Assembly: GCA_023412715.1 (NCBI GenBank)
Contig: JAEZCC010000006.1
Span: 1-36,592 of the forward strand
Direction of reading: 5' to 3'
Source of the DNA: Bacillota bacterium
Lineage (GTDB): Bacteria > Bacillota > Clostridia > Oscillospirales > Acutalibacteraceae
Length of the DNA stretch: 36,592 bases
The notes beneath the pieces were generated by a model. That model was not told the DNA's origin. It did not search any database and was given only the letters and a program-made list of their open reading frames with translations. This document shows, piece by piece, positions 15,098-22,764 of this stretch (its first letter is position 1; each line of letters begins with the position of its first letter). Made by a program: the position numbers and the translations under genes.

Positions 15098-15208
15098 AGT
15101 TCCCGCAATGTGCCGATATTTCGGTTGCAGATGGAGGCTGGTCTCCGTTTGCAGGGGGCGGGTGTTCCACCATCCGTCCCTGCATTGCATTCTTTAATGG
15201 TGCCCTAC
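15075..15208 (-). ncRNA. candidate small RNA on the minus strand
   Basis: A minus-strand promoter directs a transcript from about 15208. It would contain a closing stem CAATGT-type pairing (GCAATG 15105-15110 with CATTGC 15183-15188), within which sit several hairpins: one pairing 15127-15136 with 15143-15152, one GCAGGG/CCCTGC, and a small CCGA/TCGG. It ends at a GGGAA/TTCCC hairpin followed by six U residues (plus-strand A-run 15075-15080). Length about 130 bases. The terminator stem is short with a long loop, and no known RNA family is recognised. Confidence 0.4.
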
Positions 15209-15214
15209 AGCCAA

Positions 15215-15242
15215 ATTATACCTCTTTTTGGCAGGAAGTCAA
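15215..15242 (-). promoter_or_regulatory. minus-strand promoter of the convergent pair
   Basis: On the minus strand TTGACT (15242-15237), a 16-base spacer and a perfect TATAAT (15220-15215). It faces the plus-strand promoter, with predicted start points about 105 bases apart, so the two transcripts would overlap fully. Confidence 0.6.
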
Positions 15243-15319
15243 GCTATTTTCCCCGCGGGGCCGCCGGGCGAAAAAGCATAATTTTATAAAAAATTCATAC
15301 CTTTTCCGCAGGAATCATT

Positions 15320-15325
15320 TATAAT
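15320..15325 (+). promoter_or_regulatory. -10 box upstream of the response regulator
   Basis: A perfect TATAAT lies about 80 bases before the response-regulator start in an AT-rich stretch. The -35 candidate at the right distance (ATACCT) is poor, so the promoter may need an activator, possibly the regulator itself. Confidence 0.4.
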
Positions 15326-15406
15326 CAGATAAAACAGAGAAAATTGCGGGCCCGGGCATGTTCCGCCGGGACCCGTGGGAGTATATGGTTGAAGGGGGAT
15401 TCAAAA

Positions 15407-16096
15407 ATGGCGGCAGGGAAAATACTGGTGGTGGACGACGACCAGAACATCTGCGAGCTTCTGCGGCTGTATCTGGAAAAAGAGGGATACGAGACCGCGA
15501 TTGCGGAAGACGGCAAGCAGGCGCTGGAAGCGTTCGAGAAAGAAGCGCCGGACCTTATCCTGCTGGACATCATGCTGCCCGGCCTGGACGGCTGGCAGGT
15601 CTGCCGCGAGATCCGCAAAAAATCGCAGTGCCCCATCATCATGCTGACGGCGAAGGGCGAAGTGTTCGACAAGGTGCTGGGCCTTGAGCTCGGCGCGGAC
15701 GACTACGTGGTCAAGCCGTTCGAGGCGAAAGAGGTCGTGGCGCGCATCAAGGCGGTGCTGCGGCGCATCGGAAAGAACGGCGACGAGCCGATTAAGGAAG
15801 TCAAGTACGACAAGCTTTCCATCAACCTGACAAATTACGAGCTGAAGGTCAACGGCAAGCAGATCGACACGCCGCCGAAAGAGATGGAGCTGATTTACCA
15901 CCTTGCGAGCAACCCGAACCGCGTGTTCACGCGCGACCAGCTTCTCGACGAGGTCTGGGGGTTCGATTACTACGGCGACAGCCGCACGGTCGACGTGCAC
16001 GTCAAGCGCCTGCGCGAAAAGCTGGAGGGCGTTTCGGACCAGTGGGCGTTAAAGACGGTCTGGGGCGTCGGATATAAATTTGAAGTGAAAGAGTAA
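15407..16096 (+). CDS. OmpR/PhoB-family response regulator
   Basis: A 229-residue two-domain regulator. The receiver domain (1-120) has the acidic pocket DDD (10-12), phospho-acceptor Asp54 in LLDIMLPG, the LTAKG switch region and KPF near residue 105. The C-terminal winged helix (about 130-229) has PPKEMELIYHL, FTRDQLLDEVWGFDYYGDSRTVDVHVKRLREK and GVGYKF, all typical of PhoB/WalR-type DNA-binding domains. Such proteins bind direct repeats about 11 bp apart as dimers. The ATG follows GAAGGGGGA. The cognate kinase starts 23 bases later and an HtrA-type protease follows, so this is an envelope-sensing triad; the signal is unknown. Confidence 0.93.
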   Translation: MAAGKILVVDDDQNICELLRLYLEKEGYETAIAEDGKQALEAFEKEAPDLILLDIMLPGLDGWQVCREIRKKSQCPIIMLTAKGEVFDKVLGLELGADDYVVKPFEAKEVVARIKAVLRRIGKNGDEPIKEVKYDKLSINLTNYELKVNGKQIDTPPKEMELIYHLASNPNRVFTRDQLLDEVWGFDYYGDSRTVDVHVKRLREKLEGVSDQWALKTVWGVGYKFEVKE

Positions 16097-16119
16097 CAGC
16101 CCTGCTTTGGGGTGAAAAT

Positions 16120-17643
16120 ATGCAGAAGACCCTTTTTAAAAAATACCTGCGCATTACAACGGGCATCATCCTTATCAGCTTTCTCATTCTGAGCACCGTG
16201 ATGCTCTTTTCGGTCTCGGACTACTGGCGCTCCGAGCGCCGCAACCTGCTGCGCAAAAGCGCGGACAGCGTCGCGAGCATCGCGGCGAGCAGCGTCGTCA
16301 CGGTAGAGCGCAACCAGTACCGGCTCGACGGCGCACGCATGCAGGCCTTCGCCATGACGTTCGCCCAGAACATCGATTCCGACATCTTCATCACCAACTC
16401 TTCGGGCGACTCCCTGCTCGTCGCCTACGGCAGCGGCGGGGACGTGGACGCCTCGAAGCCGGTCAGCGCCGGCATCATGGCCAAGGCCCTCAAGGGCCGG
16501 TATACGTCTGAGGACACGATGGGCGGCATCTACCGTACGCCCCACTACGTCGTCGGCGTGCCGATCGTGGTCACCACGGCGCAGGATCACGCCGTAATCG
16601 GCGCCGTTTTTGCCGCTTACGACACGGCATCGCTCAACGTGTTCCGCATGGAGATTGCGCGCAACCTGGTCCTCGCGGTGCTGGCGGCCTTTGTGATCGC
16701 GTTCTGCGTGGTGTGGCTGTTCACCCTGCGCCTTGTCAAGCCCCTGCAGAAGATGTCGACCGCGGCGCGGGCGTTCGGCGAAGGGGACTTTTCGGTGCGG
16801 GTGCCCGTCACGACGAGCGACGAGATCGGCCAGCTTGCCCTCGCGTTCAACAATATGGCGGATTCCCTCGCTTCCAGCGAAAGCGCGAGCCGCAACTTCG
16901 TCGCCAATGTTTCGCACGAACTGAAAACGCCCATGACGACCATCGCGGGGTTCATCGACGGCATCCTCGACGGGACCATCCCGCCCGAAAAGCAGAAGCA
17001 TTACCTCTATATCGTTTCTCAGGAGGTCAAGCGCCTCTCGCGGCTCGTGCGCACCATGCTCAACCTTTCGCGCATCGACAGCGGCTCGCTGCAGCTGCGC
17101 CCGGCGCGTTTCGACATGACCAATACGGTTCTGGTGTCGCTCCTCTCGTTCGAGCAGAAGATTGAAGAAAAGAAAATTGAGGTGCGCGGGCTTGAGGACG
17201 CGGAAAGCATTTTTGTCGACGCCGACCCCGACCTCATTCACCAGGTGGTCTATAATCTGATCGACAACGCGGTGAAATTCACGAACGAGGGCGGGTATAT
17301 CGAAATCCGCCTGACCAAGGATTCGGAGCGTACCTCCGTCGTGATAGAAAACAGCGGCCAGGGCGTGGCGCCGGACGAATTGCCGCTGATTTTCGAACGG
17401 TTCTATAAAACAGACAAATCCAGAAGCCAGGATAAAAACGGCATGGGCCTCGGGCTTTACCTTGTAAAAACAATCATCCGCCAGCACGGCGGCGACATCA
17501 CCGCCACCAGCGTGCAGAACCAGTTCTGCCGCTTTGAGTTCTGGCTGCCGAAGAAGGCGGAAAAGACGCGCCTGGATTCGCGCAGCAGGATGGTGGAAAC
17601 AACGGCAGACGCGCCCGCGGAACCCGGAAATAAGGAAGGATAG
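16120..17643 (+). CDS. membrane sensor histidine kinase
   Basis: A 507-residue kinase. Two membrane helices (about 12-34 and 184-206) flank an external sensor domain of ~150 residues, probably a single-Cache/PAS-like fold. A HAMP linker (about 205-258) is followed directly by the HisKA domain with phospho-acceptor His266 in NVSHELKTPM, and then by a HATPase domain with NLIDNAVKFTNEGG (N box), ENSGQGV (G1), FERFYKTDKSRS (F box) and GMGLGLYLVKTI (G2). No cytoplasmic PAS domain is present, unlike WalK of Bacillus. It phosphorylates the response regulator encoded just upstream. The Asp/Glu-poor C-terminal tail (about 475-507) is likely disordered. Confidence 0.94.
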   Translation: MQKTLFKKYLRITTGIILISFLILSTVMLFSVSDYWRSERRNLLRKSADSVASIAASSVVTVERNQYRLDGARMQAFAMTFAQNIDSDIFITNSSGDSLLVAYGSGGDVDASKPVSAGIMAKALKGRYTSEDTMGGIYRTPHYVVGVPIVVTTAQDHAVIGAVFAAYDTASLNVFRMEIARNLVLAVLAAFVIAFCVVWLFTLRLVKPLQKMSTAARAFGEGDFSVRVPVTTSDEIGQLALAFNNMADSLASSESASRNFVANVSHELKTPMTTIAGFIDGILDGTIPPEKQKHYLYIVSQEVKRLSRLVRTMLNLSRIDSGSLQLRPARFDMTNTVLVSLLSFEQKIEEKKIEVRGLEDAESIFVDADPDLIHQVVYNLIDNAVKFTNEGGYIEIRLTKDSERTSVVIENSGQGVAPDELPLIFERFYKTDKSRSQDKNGMGLGLYLVKTIIRQHGGDITATSVQNQFCRFEFWLPKKAEKTRLDSRSRMVETTADAPAEPGNKEG

Positions 17644-17648
17644 ATTCT

Positions 17649-19262
17649 ATGAGCGATCAGGATTGGAACCATCAGGAGAAAGACCCCTGGGAATACGAAG
17701 ACAAGTCTTCTTCCGAGCCGAACCGGGAAACGCCTCCCGCGGGGACGGAGCCTCCGAAAGAGGATGCCGGCGCTCCCGCGCCCGGCGGATCTGAACAGAC
17801 CGGCGGGCAGCAGGAGAACCCGGCGGGCCGGGAAGGGCAGGACAGCCGCGGCCAGGACGGCATGCCCCCGTACCAGAATCCCGGACAGCCGTACGGAGGC
17901 TATGCCCCGTACGGGCAGCAGCAGTACCCGAACCCCGGGGGCTTCGGCCGTTACGACAACCCGTACGGCCCGCCGCCGAACGGGCAGCCGCCCTACTGGA
18001 ACGGCTACGGCGGCCCGACGCCTCCGCCTCCGCACAAAATGGGCGTGGGGCTGAAGGCTTTTCTCTGGATTCTGGGCATCGTGGCGGTCGGCCTCACGGT
18101 CGCGCTTATCGTTTTCCCAATCAGCCCCGACGGGACTTCCGTGCCGGGCGTGGTTTCTTCCGCCCCCGCTTCTTCGTCGGATGAGCTGGCGCCGGAAAGC
18201 AGCCGGGCCGCCGTTTCTTCCGGTACCGTGATCGGCGGGGTGCCGGGCGACGGAACCAGCTCCGGCTTTACGGGCATCGTGATCCAGAGCCAGCCGACCG
18301 GCACGCCCATGACGGCGACCAATGTGTACAAGAGCGTCATCCAGAGCGTGGTGAGCGTGGAAGCGACGATCCCGGCTTCGCAGACCACGGGCGGCCAGAG
18401 CGGGACCAGCGAGGGCACGGGCATCGTGGCCACGAAGGACGGGTATATCCTCACCAACGCCCACGTCGTGAACGACACCCGCAGCGCCGACGTCAAGGTC
18501 GTGCTGCACAACAACCAGCAGTACCAGGCGAAAGTGGTCGGCTACGACAAGACCTCCGACCTCGCGGTCCTGAAAATCAACGCAGGCAACCTTTCCGCCG
18601 CGGCGTTCGGCAATGCGGACAGCATGCAGATCGGCGATCAGGTCATCGCCATCGGCAACCCGGGCGGCCTGAGCTTCGCCGGGTCGCTGACCGGCGGGTA
18701 TATCTCCGCCCTGAACCGCTCGATTGAAAGCTACAGCGCCAACGGCCTGACGTACATCCAAACGGACGCGGCCATCAACCCCGGCAACTCCGGCGGGCCG
18801 CTGGTGAACATGTACGGGCAGGTCATCGGCATCAACTCGAACAAGATTGTCGCCACGGGCTACGAGGGCATGGGTTTCGCCATCCCCGTCAGCCGCGCGA
18901 AGAGCATCATCAACGAGCTGATTCAGAAGGGCTATGTTTCCGGCAGGACCCGCCTGGGCATTTCCGGGCAGACGGTCGACGGCAACCGCGCGCAGCTGCT
19001 CGGGTACCCGGAAGGGGTCGTCATCCGTACCATCGACTCCGACAGCGACATGGCGCGGGCCGGCGCCAAGGTGGGCGACATCATCACCAAGATGGACGGC
19101 AAGAGCATCACCTCGCTCGAGGATCTTTATGCCATTCTCGACACGCATAAGCCCGGAGACGAAATCTCCATGACGATTTTCACAAGCTCCGCGACTGGGA
19201 ACGGCACGAATAAGACGATCCGCGTCAAGCTTCTGGAAGACAAGGGAGAAACGCAGAAATAA
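17649..19262 (+). CDS. HtrA/DegP-like membrane-anchored serine protease
   Basis: A 537-residue S1C protease. Residues 1-130 are a disordered cytoplasmic region rich in Pro, Gly, Tyr and Gln. One membrane helix spans about 136-157, followed by a Ser-rich linker, a trypsin-like domain (about 220-430) and a C-terminal PDZ domain (about 435-530). The catalytic triad is intact: His272 in TNAHVV, Asp304 in SDLAVLK and Ser381 in NPGNSGGPL. It is expected to degrade or refold damaged proteins outside the membrane. It starts 5 bases after the kinase stop with an AAGGAAGGA site, so it belongs to the same operon. A very strong terminator closes the unit. Confidence 0.94.
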   Translation: MSDQDWNHQEKDPWEYEDKSSSEPNRETPPAGTEPPKEDAGAPAPGGSEQTGGQQENPAGREGQDSRGQDGMPPYQNPGQPYGGYAPYGQQQYPNPGGFGRYDNPYGPPPNGQPPYWNGYGGPTPPPPHKMGVGLKAFLWILGIVAVGLTVALIVFPISPDGTSVPGVVSSAPASSSDELAPESSRAAVSSGTVIGGVPGDGTSSGFTGIVIQSQPTGTPMTATNVYKSVIQSVVSVEATIPASQTTGGQSGTSEGTGIVATKDGYILTNAHVVNDTRSADVKVVLHNNQQYQAKVVGYDKTSDLAVLKINAGNLSAAAFGNADSMQIGDQVIAIGNPGGLSFAGSLTGGYISALNRSIESYSANGLTYIQTDAAINPGNSGGPLVNMYGQVIGINSNKIVATGYEGMGFAIPVSRAKSIINELIQKGYVSGRTRLGISGQTVDGNRAQLLGYPEGVVIRTIDSDSDMARAGAKVGDIITKMDGKSITSLEDLYAILDTHKPGDEISMTIFTSSATGNGTNKTIRVKLLEDKGETQK

Positions 19263-19277
19263 ATCCGCGGCAGGACG

Positions 19278-19327
19278 CGGCGGCAGGCGGAGGGGCCTAG
19301 GCCCCGGCCCCCCTGCCGCCGTTTTTT
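19278..19327 (+). terminator. strong intrinsic terminator of the RR-HK-HtrA operon
   Basis: CGGCGGCAGG (19278-19287) pairs perfectly with 19312-19321, with an inner AGGGGCC/GGCCCC helix, followed by six T residues. It begins 15 bases after the htrA stop codon. Confidence 0.92.
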
Positions 19328-19462
19328 ACGAATCTGTAATGATACTTACCGTTTTGTAACTGGCCTTTCCGGCAACCGGAGCTTATCATGTAGCAGGTGC
19401 AGAAATTGCGGGAGGGAGCTATTTTGCAAAATCGTGAAATTTTTCCGCCCGGGCCGCCCTTT

Positions 19463-19492
19463 CGGGAGCTTTCCCTGACCCTCCCGCCAAAG
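19463..19492 (-). repeat. dispersed intergenic hairpin motif, copy D (inverted)
   Basis: On the minus strand CTTTGGCGGGAGGGT, 8 bases, GCTCCCG. CGGGAG pairs with CTCCCG. It is the only copy in the opposite orientation. Confidence 0.5.
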
Positions 19493-19566
19493 CCGGCCGG
19501 GAGTTTCCCGCCGCGCCGGACGGCGTGGCGAAGCAGGGCGTGCCCGAAAAAAATTTGAAAAACCTG

Positions 19567-19598
19567 TTGCAATCGGCTTGCGGCAGTGGTATTATAAT
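19567..19598 (+). promoter_or_regulatory. promoter of the S10-spc-alpha ribosomal operon
   Basis: TTGCAA (19567-19572), 17 bases, then TATTAT (19590-19595) overlapping a perfect TATAAT (19593-19598). Transcription should start near 19602-19605. It is the only clear promoter ahead of the ribosomal cluster in the window. Confidence 0.65.
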
Positions 19599-19762
19599 AA
19601 AGCACGACTGCGACAGATATGCGTTGAAGCGGGAGGTTGCGGCGCAATGCGCCGGTTATTTCCGTGGAGTATGTCCGATTTTAAACCGGGCGACAAATTT
19701 ATGTGCGTGCGAAGGCGGGGTCTGCCTGCCTGCGTATGCCCAGACGTTTTTTGAGCCTACAC

Positions 19763-19802
19763 CCGGATTTTCGGTTCGCAAGGAAAATCCGGTTTTTCAT
19801 TT
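19763..19802 (+). terminator. terminator-like hairpin in the rpsJ leader (attenuator candidate)
   Basis: CCGGATTTTC (19763-19772) pairs perfectly with GAAAATCCGG (19783-19792) around a 10-base loop, followed by TTTTTCATTT. It lies downstream of the operon promoter and upstream of rpsJ, so it must be read through for ribosomal protein expression. Confidence 0.7.
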
Positions 19803-19879
19803 CACCGGGAAGAAACGCCCGGCACGGTGTTAGGATTTGAAAAACGCCGCCCGCCAACTACAATAAGGAGGCGATCCAA

Positions 19880-20191
19880 GTGGCAGTCAAGGAAAAAATC
19901 AGGATCAGAATCAAGGGGTACGACCACCAGCTGGTTGACCAGTCGGCGGAAAAGATCGTCCAGACCGCGAAGCGCACGGGCGCCAGGATTTCCGGGCCGG
20001 TTCCGCTTCCGACGGAAAAGCAGATCATCACGATTCTGCGCGCCGTCCACAAGTACAAGGACAGCCGCGAGCAGTTCGAGATGCGCACCCACAAGAGGCT
20101 GATCGACATCCTGAGGCCCTCGAACAAGACCGTAGAGTCTTTGATGGGACTGGAGCTCCCCGCCGGTGTTGAAGTGGAGATCAAACTCTAA
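19880..20191 (+). CDS. rpsJ: 30S ribosomal protein S10
   Basis: 103 residues, the normal size. It contains KIRIRIKGYDHQLVDQSAEKIV and the loop region FEMRTHKRLIDI typical of S10/NusE, which serves in the 30S head and, as NusE, in antitermination. The start is GTG with AAGGAGG 8 bases upstream. It is the first gene of the ribosomal supercluster. Confidence 0.98.
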   Translation: MAVKEKIRIRIKGYDHQLVDQSAEKIVQTAKRTGARISGPVPLPTEKQIITILRAVHKYKDSREQFEMRTHKRLIDILRPSNKTVESLMGLELPAGVEVEIKL

Positions 20192-20258
20192 AGCAACCAA
20201 CCTGCGGCCGGGGTCATGTTGGCCGGACGCCAACCAATAACCTGCAAGGAGGTAAATT

Positions 20259-20900
20259 ATGAAAAAAGGAATTATCGGCAGGAAGATCGGCATGACGCAG
20301 ATCTTCGACGAAAAGGGCATGGTCGTTCCCGTGACGGTCATTGAGGCCGGGCCCTGCGTCATTTCGCAGAAGAAAACGGTGGAAAACGACGGCTACACGA
20401 GCGTGCAGATGGGCTTCGGCGACCTGAAGGCGCAGAAGGTCACCAAGCCGATGAAGGGCCATTTCGACAAGGCCGGCGTCGCGCCGAAAAGGTCGCTGCA
20501 TGAATTCCGCTTTGAAGATCCGGAAGCCTACAAGGTGGGGGATCTTGTAAAAGCGGACGTTTTTGCTGCCGGCGACCGGATCGACGTGACGGCGACAAGC
20601 AAGGGCAAAGGCTACGCGGGCGTCATCAAGCGCTGGAACTTCCAGCGCCTCAAGGAATCCCACGGCACCGGGCCTGTGGCGCGCCACGGCGGCTCCAACG
20701 GCTCGAACTCGGATCCTTCGCGCGTGTTCCCGGGCATGAAGATGGCCGGGCACCTCGGCGCCGAGCAGGTGACCGTGCAGAACCTGGCCGTCGCAAAAGT
20801 GGACGCCGAAAACAACCTGATTGCCATACGGGGCGCTGTGCCCGGCCCGAACGGCGGCATCGTAGTCATCCGTGACAGCGTCAAAGCTGCCAAGGCGTGA
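20259..20900 (+). CDS. rplC: 50S ribosomal protein L3
   Basis: 213 residues. It begins MKKGIIGRKIGMTQIFDEKG and has the conserved GTGPVARHGG and SRVFPGMKMAGHLG loops that reach the peptidyl transferase centre. An AAGGAGG site precedes the ATG. L3 is one of the earliest assembling large-subunit proteins. Confidence 0.98.
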   Translation: MKKGIIGRKIGMTQIFDEKGMVVPVTVIEAGPCVISQKKTVENDGYTSVQMGFGDLKAQKVTKPMKGHFDKAGVAPKRSLHEFRFEDPEAYKVGDLVKADVFAAGDRIDVTATSKGKGYAGVIKRWNFQRLKESHGTGPVARHGGSNGSNSDPSRVFPGMKMAGHLGAEQVTVQNLAVAKVDAENNLIAIRGAVPGPNGGIVVIRDSVKAAKA

Positions 20901-20917
20901 GGGAAGGAGGAACAGGA

Positions 20918-21541
20918 ATGCCTACAGTAGCAGTACTTGATATGGCGGGCAAGGAAGTCGAGAAAATCGAGCTTTCCGACGCCGTATTTGGAATCGAACC
21001 GAACAAGGCGGCCATGCACAACGCGGTTGTGGCTCATCTGGCCGCGCTTCGCCAGGGCACCCAGTCCGCCAAGACCCGTTCTGAGGTTTCCGGCGGCGGC
21101 AGAAAGCCGTGGCGTCAGAAGGGCACCGGTCACGCGAGGCAGGGCTCCATCCGCGCGCCCCAGTGGAGGCACGGCGGGGTCGTGTTCGCGCCCAAGCCGC
21201 GCGACTACACCATCACCCTGAACAAAAAGGAACGCCGTCTCGCCCTGAAATCCGCGCTTTCGAGCAAAGTGCTCGACAACGAGATGGTCGTGCTTGACAA
21301 GCTTTCGCTCGACGCTTACAAGACGAAGGACATCGCCGCCATGCTGAAGGCGGTCGGGTCCGAGAAAAAGGCCCTCATCGTCCTCGCCGGACCGGACGAA
21401 AAGGTGGTCGCCTCCGCGGCGAACATCCCGGGCGTCAGGACGACCCAGGCCGGCTCGCTGAACGTTTACGACATCCTCGGCGCCGACAAGTTCATCGTCG
21501 TCAGGGACGCGGTCCAGAAAATTGAGGAGGTGTACGCCTAA
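20918..21541 (+). CDS. rplD: 50S ribosomal protein L4
   Basis: 207 residues. It has the extended tunnel-wall loop SGGGRKPWRQKGTGHARQGS and the surface domain ending in VRDAVQKIEEVYA. The ATG at 20918 follows AAGGAGG by 7 bases; a slightly longer frame is rejected. L4 is the autoregulator of the S10 operon in gamma-proteobacteria, which is relevant to the leader hairpin here, though not shown for this group. Its stop codon shares a base with the rplW start. Confidence 0.98.
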   Translation: MPTVAVLDMAGKEVEKIELSDAVFGIEPNKAAMHNAVVAHLAALRQGTQSAKTRSEVSGGGRKPWRQKGTGHARQGSIRAPQWRHGGVVFAPKPRDYTITLNKKERRLALKSALSSKVLDNEMVVLDKLSLDAYKTKDIAAMLKAVGSEKKALIVLAGPDEKVVASAANIPGVRTTQAGSLNVYDILGADKFIVVRDAVQKIEEVYA

Positions 21542-21831
21542 TGGCAGCCCAGGACATCATCCTTCGCCCCGTGATCACCGAAAAGAGCATGGGCAGCGTC
21601 GGAGAGAAGAAATACACCTTCCGCGTGGCCGACAAAGCCACCAAGATCGACATTGCGCGCGCCGCAGAAGAGCTGTTCGGCGTCAAAGTTGCAAAGGTCA
21701 GCACCCTGCACGTCCGCGGCCATCTTCGCCGCCAGGGCAAGAGCCAGGGCTATACCAGCGCCTGGAAAAAGGCGATCGTCACCCTTACGCCCGACAGCAA
21801 GACGATCGAATTTTTCGACAGCATGATGTAA
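21541..21831 (+). CDS. rplW: 50S ribosomal protein L23
   Basis: 96 residues, with DIILRPVITEKSM at the N-terminus and HVRGHLRRQGKSQGYTSAWKKAIVTL. L23 lies at the tunnel exit and docks SRP and trigger factor. The start overlaps the L4 stop (TAATG), giving coupled translation; the ribosome site GAGGAGG-like lies within the end of rplD. Confidence 0.97.
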   Translation: MAAQDIILRPVITEKSMGSVGEKKYTFRVADKATKIDIARAAEELFGVKVAKVSTLHVRGHLRRQGKSQGYTSAWKKAIVTLTPDSKTIEFFDSMM

Positions 21832-21904
21832 TTCCGCCGCGTAGCGGAAGCATGGATGGGGGACCGGCATTCCCCCGCAAAGCCGTCATGAGGAGAGTGA
21901 AAGA

Positions 21905-22738
21905 ATGCCAACTATTAATTTTAAACCGACGACCGCTTCGCGGCGCAACATGTCCGTCATGGACCACGGCGCGCTGACGAAGAAGGACCCGGAGAAGAGC
22001 CTTCTCGATTCCAAAAAGAAAAATTCCGGCCGCAACAGCTACGGCAGGATTACCGTCCGCCACCGCGGCGGCGGAAACCGCAAGAAGTACCGCATCATCG
22101 ATTTCAAGCGCCGCAAGTTCGACATGCCCGGCAAGGTGCTGAGCATTGAGTACGACCCGAACCGCAGCGCGTATATCGCCCTCGTGCAGTACGAGGACGG
22201 CGACAAGAGCTATATCATCGCGCCGGACGGCCTCAGGGCCGGCGACACCGTTGTTTCGGGCGCTTCCGCGGACATCCGTCCCGGCAACGCCCTTCCGCTT
22301 GAGAACATCCCGGTCGGCACGTTCATCCACAACGTCGAACTCTACCCCGGCAAGGGCGCCCAGCTGGCCCGCGCGGCCGGCATTATGGCGCAGCTGATGG
22401 CCAAGGAAAACGGCCTCGCGCTTCTGCGCCTGCCCTCCGGCGAGCTTCGCAACGTGCCCATCAGCTGCATGGCGACCATCGGCCAGGTCAGCAACATCGA
22501 CCATGAGAACATGAAAATCGGCAAGGCCGGCCGCAAACGTCACATGGGCTGGCGTCCGACCGTCCGCGGTTCCGTCATGAACCCGAACGACCACCCGCAC
22601 GGCGGCGGCGAGGGCCGCGCGCCGATCGGCCGCCCCGGACCGGTCACCCCGTGGGGCAAGCCGACCCTGGGCTACAAGACGCGCTCGCACCACAACCGCT
22701 CCGACAAGTTCATTGTCAAGCGCAGGAACGGCAAATAA
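21905..22738 (+). CDS. rplB: 50S ribosomal protein L2
   Basis: 277 residues. It contains GRITVRHRGGGNRKKYRIIDFKR split across the N-terminal part and the C-terminal GRAPIGRPGPVTPWGKPTLGYKTR, whose conserved histidine region lies near the peptidyl transferase centre. A small TTCCGC/GCGGAA hairpin (21832-21849) sits in the 73-base gap from rplW. Confidence 0.98.
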   Translation: MPTINFKPTTASRRNMSVMDHGALTKKDPEKSLLDSKKKNSGRNSYGRITVRHRGGGNRKKYRIIDFKRRKFDMPGKVLSIEYDPNRSAYIALVQYEDGDKSYIIAPDGLRAGDTVVSGASADIRPGNALPLENIPVGTFIHNVELYPGKGAQLARAAGIMAQLMAKENGLALLRLPSGELRNVPISCMATIGQVSNIDHENMKIGKAGRKRHMGWRPTVRGSVMNPNDHPHGGGEGRAPIGRPGPVTPWGKPTLGYKTRSHHNRSDKFIVKRRNGK

Positions 22739-22764
22739 GGCTTGCGGAAAGGAGCTTGCAGATT

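Larger units (their letters stand above)
14457..15406. other. 950-base gene-free region rich in RNA-like structure
   Basis: No frame here has a plausible ribosome site or a recognisable protein. In order it contains copy C of the dispersed hairpin motif, a small hairpin ACCAC/GTGGT followed by TTTT (14609-14626), a stem GGCTTC/GAAGCC around 14636-14684, a rod-like fold (14692-14812), a 16-bp terminator-like hairpin (14858-14894), convergent promoters (15069-15242) and the response-regulator promoter. No tRNA, tmRNA, RNase P or SRP hallmark was found on either strand. Confidence 0.6.
19263..19879 (+). other. 617-base region between htrA and rpsJ
   Basis: No gene. It contains the htrA terminator, copy D of the dispersed hairpin motif in inverted orientation, the S10-operon promoter, a roughly 275-base leader with a GGCGC/GCGCC hairpin (19641-19653), and a terminator-like hairpin about 80 bases before rpsJ. 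One open frame crosses the promoter and is not believed. Confidence 0.6.

Noticed and set aside
15155..15170. GGTGGAAC on the minus strand, recalling the T-box sequence
   Set aside because: The conserved AGGGTGGTACCGCG is not completed and no specifier stem or downstream amino acid gene on that strand fits.
14462..15197. Open frames of 150-160 codons after leuD
   Set aside because: Pro/Arg-rich translations through hairpin-forming DNA, no ribosome site, no domain.
14457..15406. RNase P RNA, tmRNA, SRP RNA or tRNA in the gene-free region
   Set aside because: Neither strand shows their conserved cores; an isolated ACAGAA is not enough.
19330..19360. TGTAAT and TGTAAC elements after htrA that resemble the ftsE repeats
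   Set aside because: They are 20 bases apart rather than 11 or 22 and do not precede a gene closely.
19525..19833. Open frame crossing the S10 promoter and leader terminator
   Set aside because: It spans a strong promoter and a terminator hairpin, has no ribosome site and resembles no protein.
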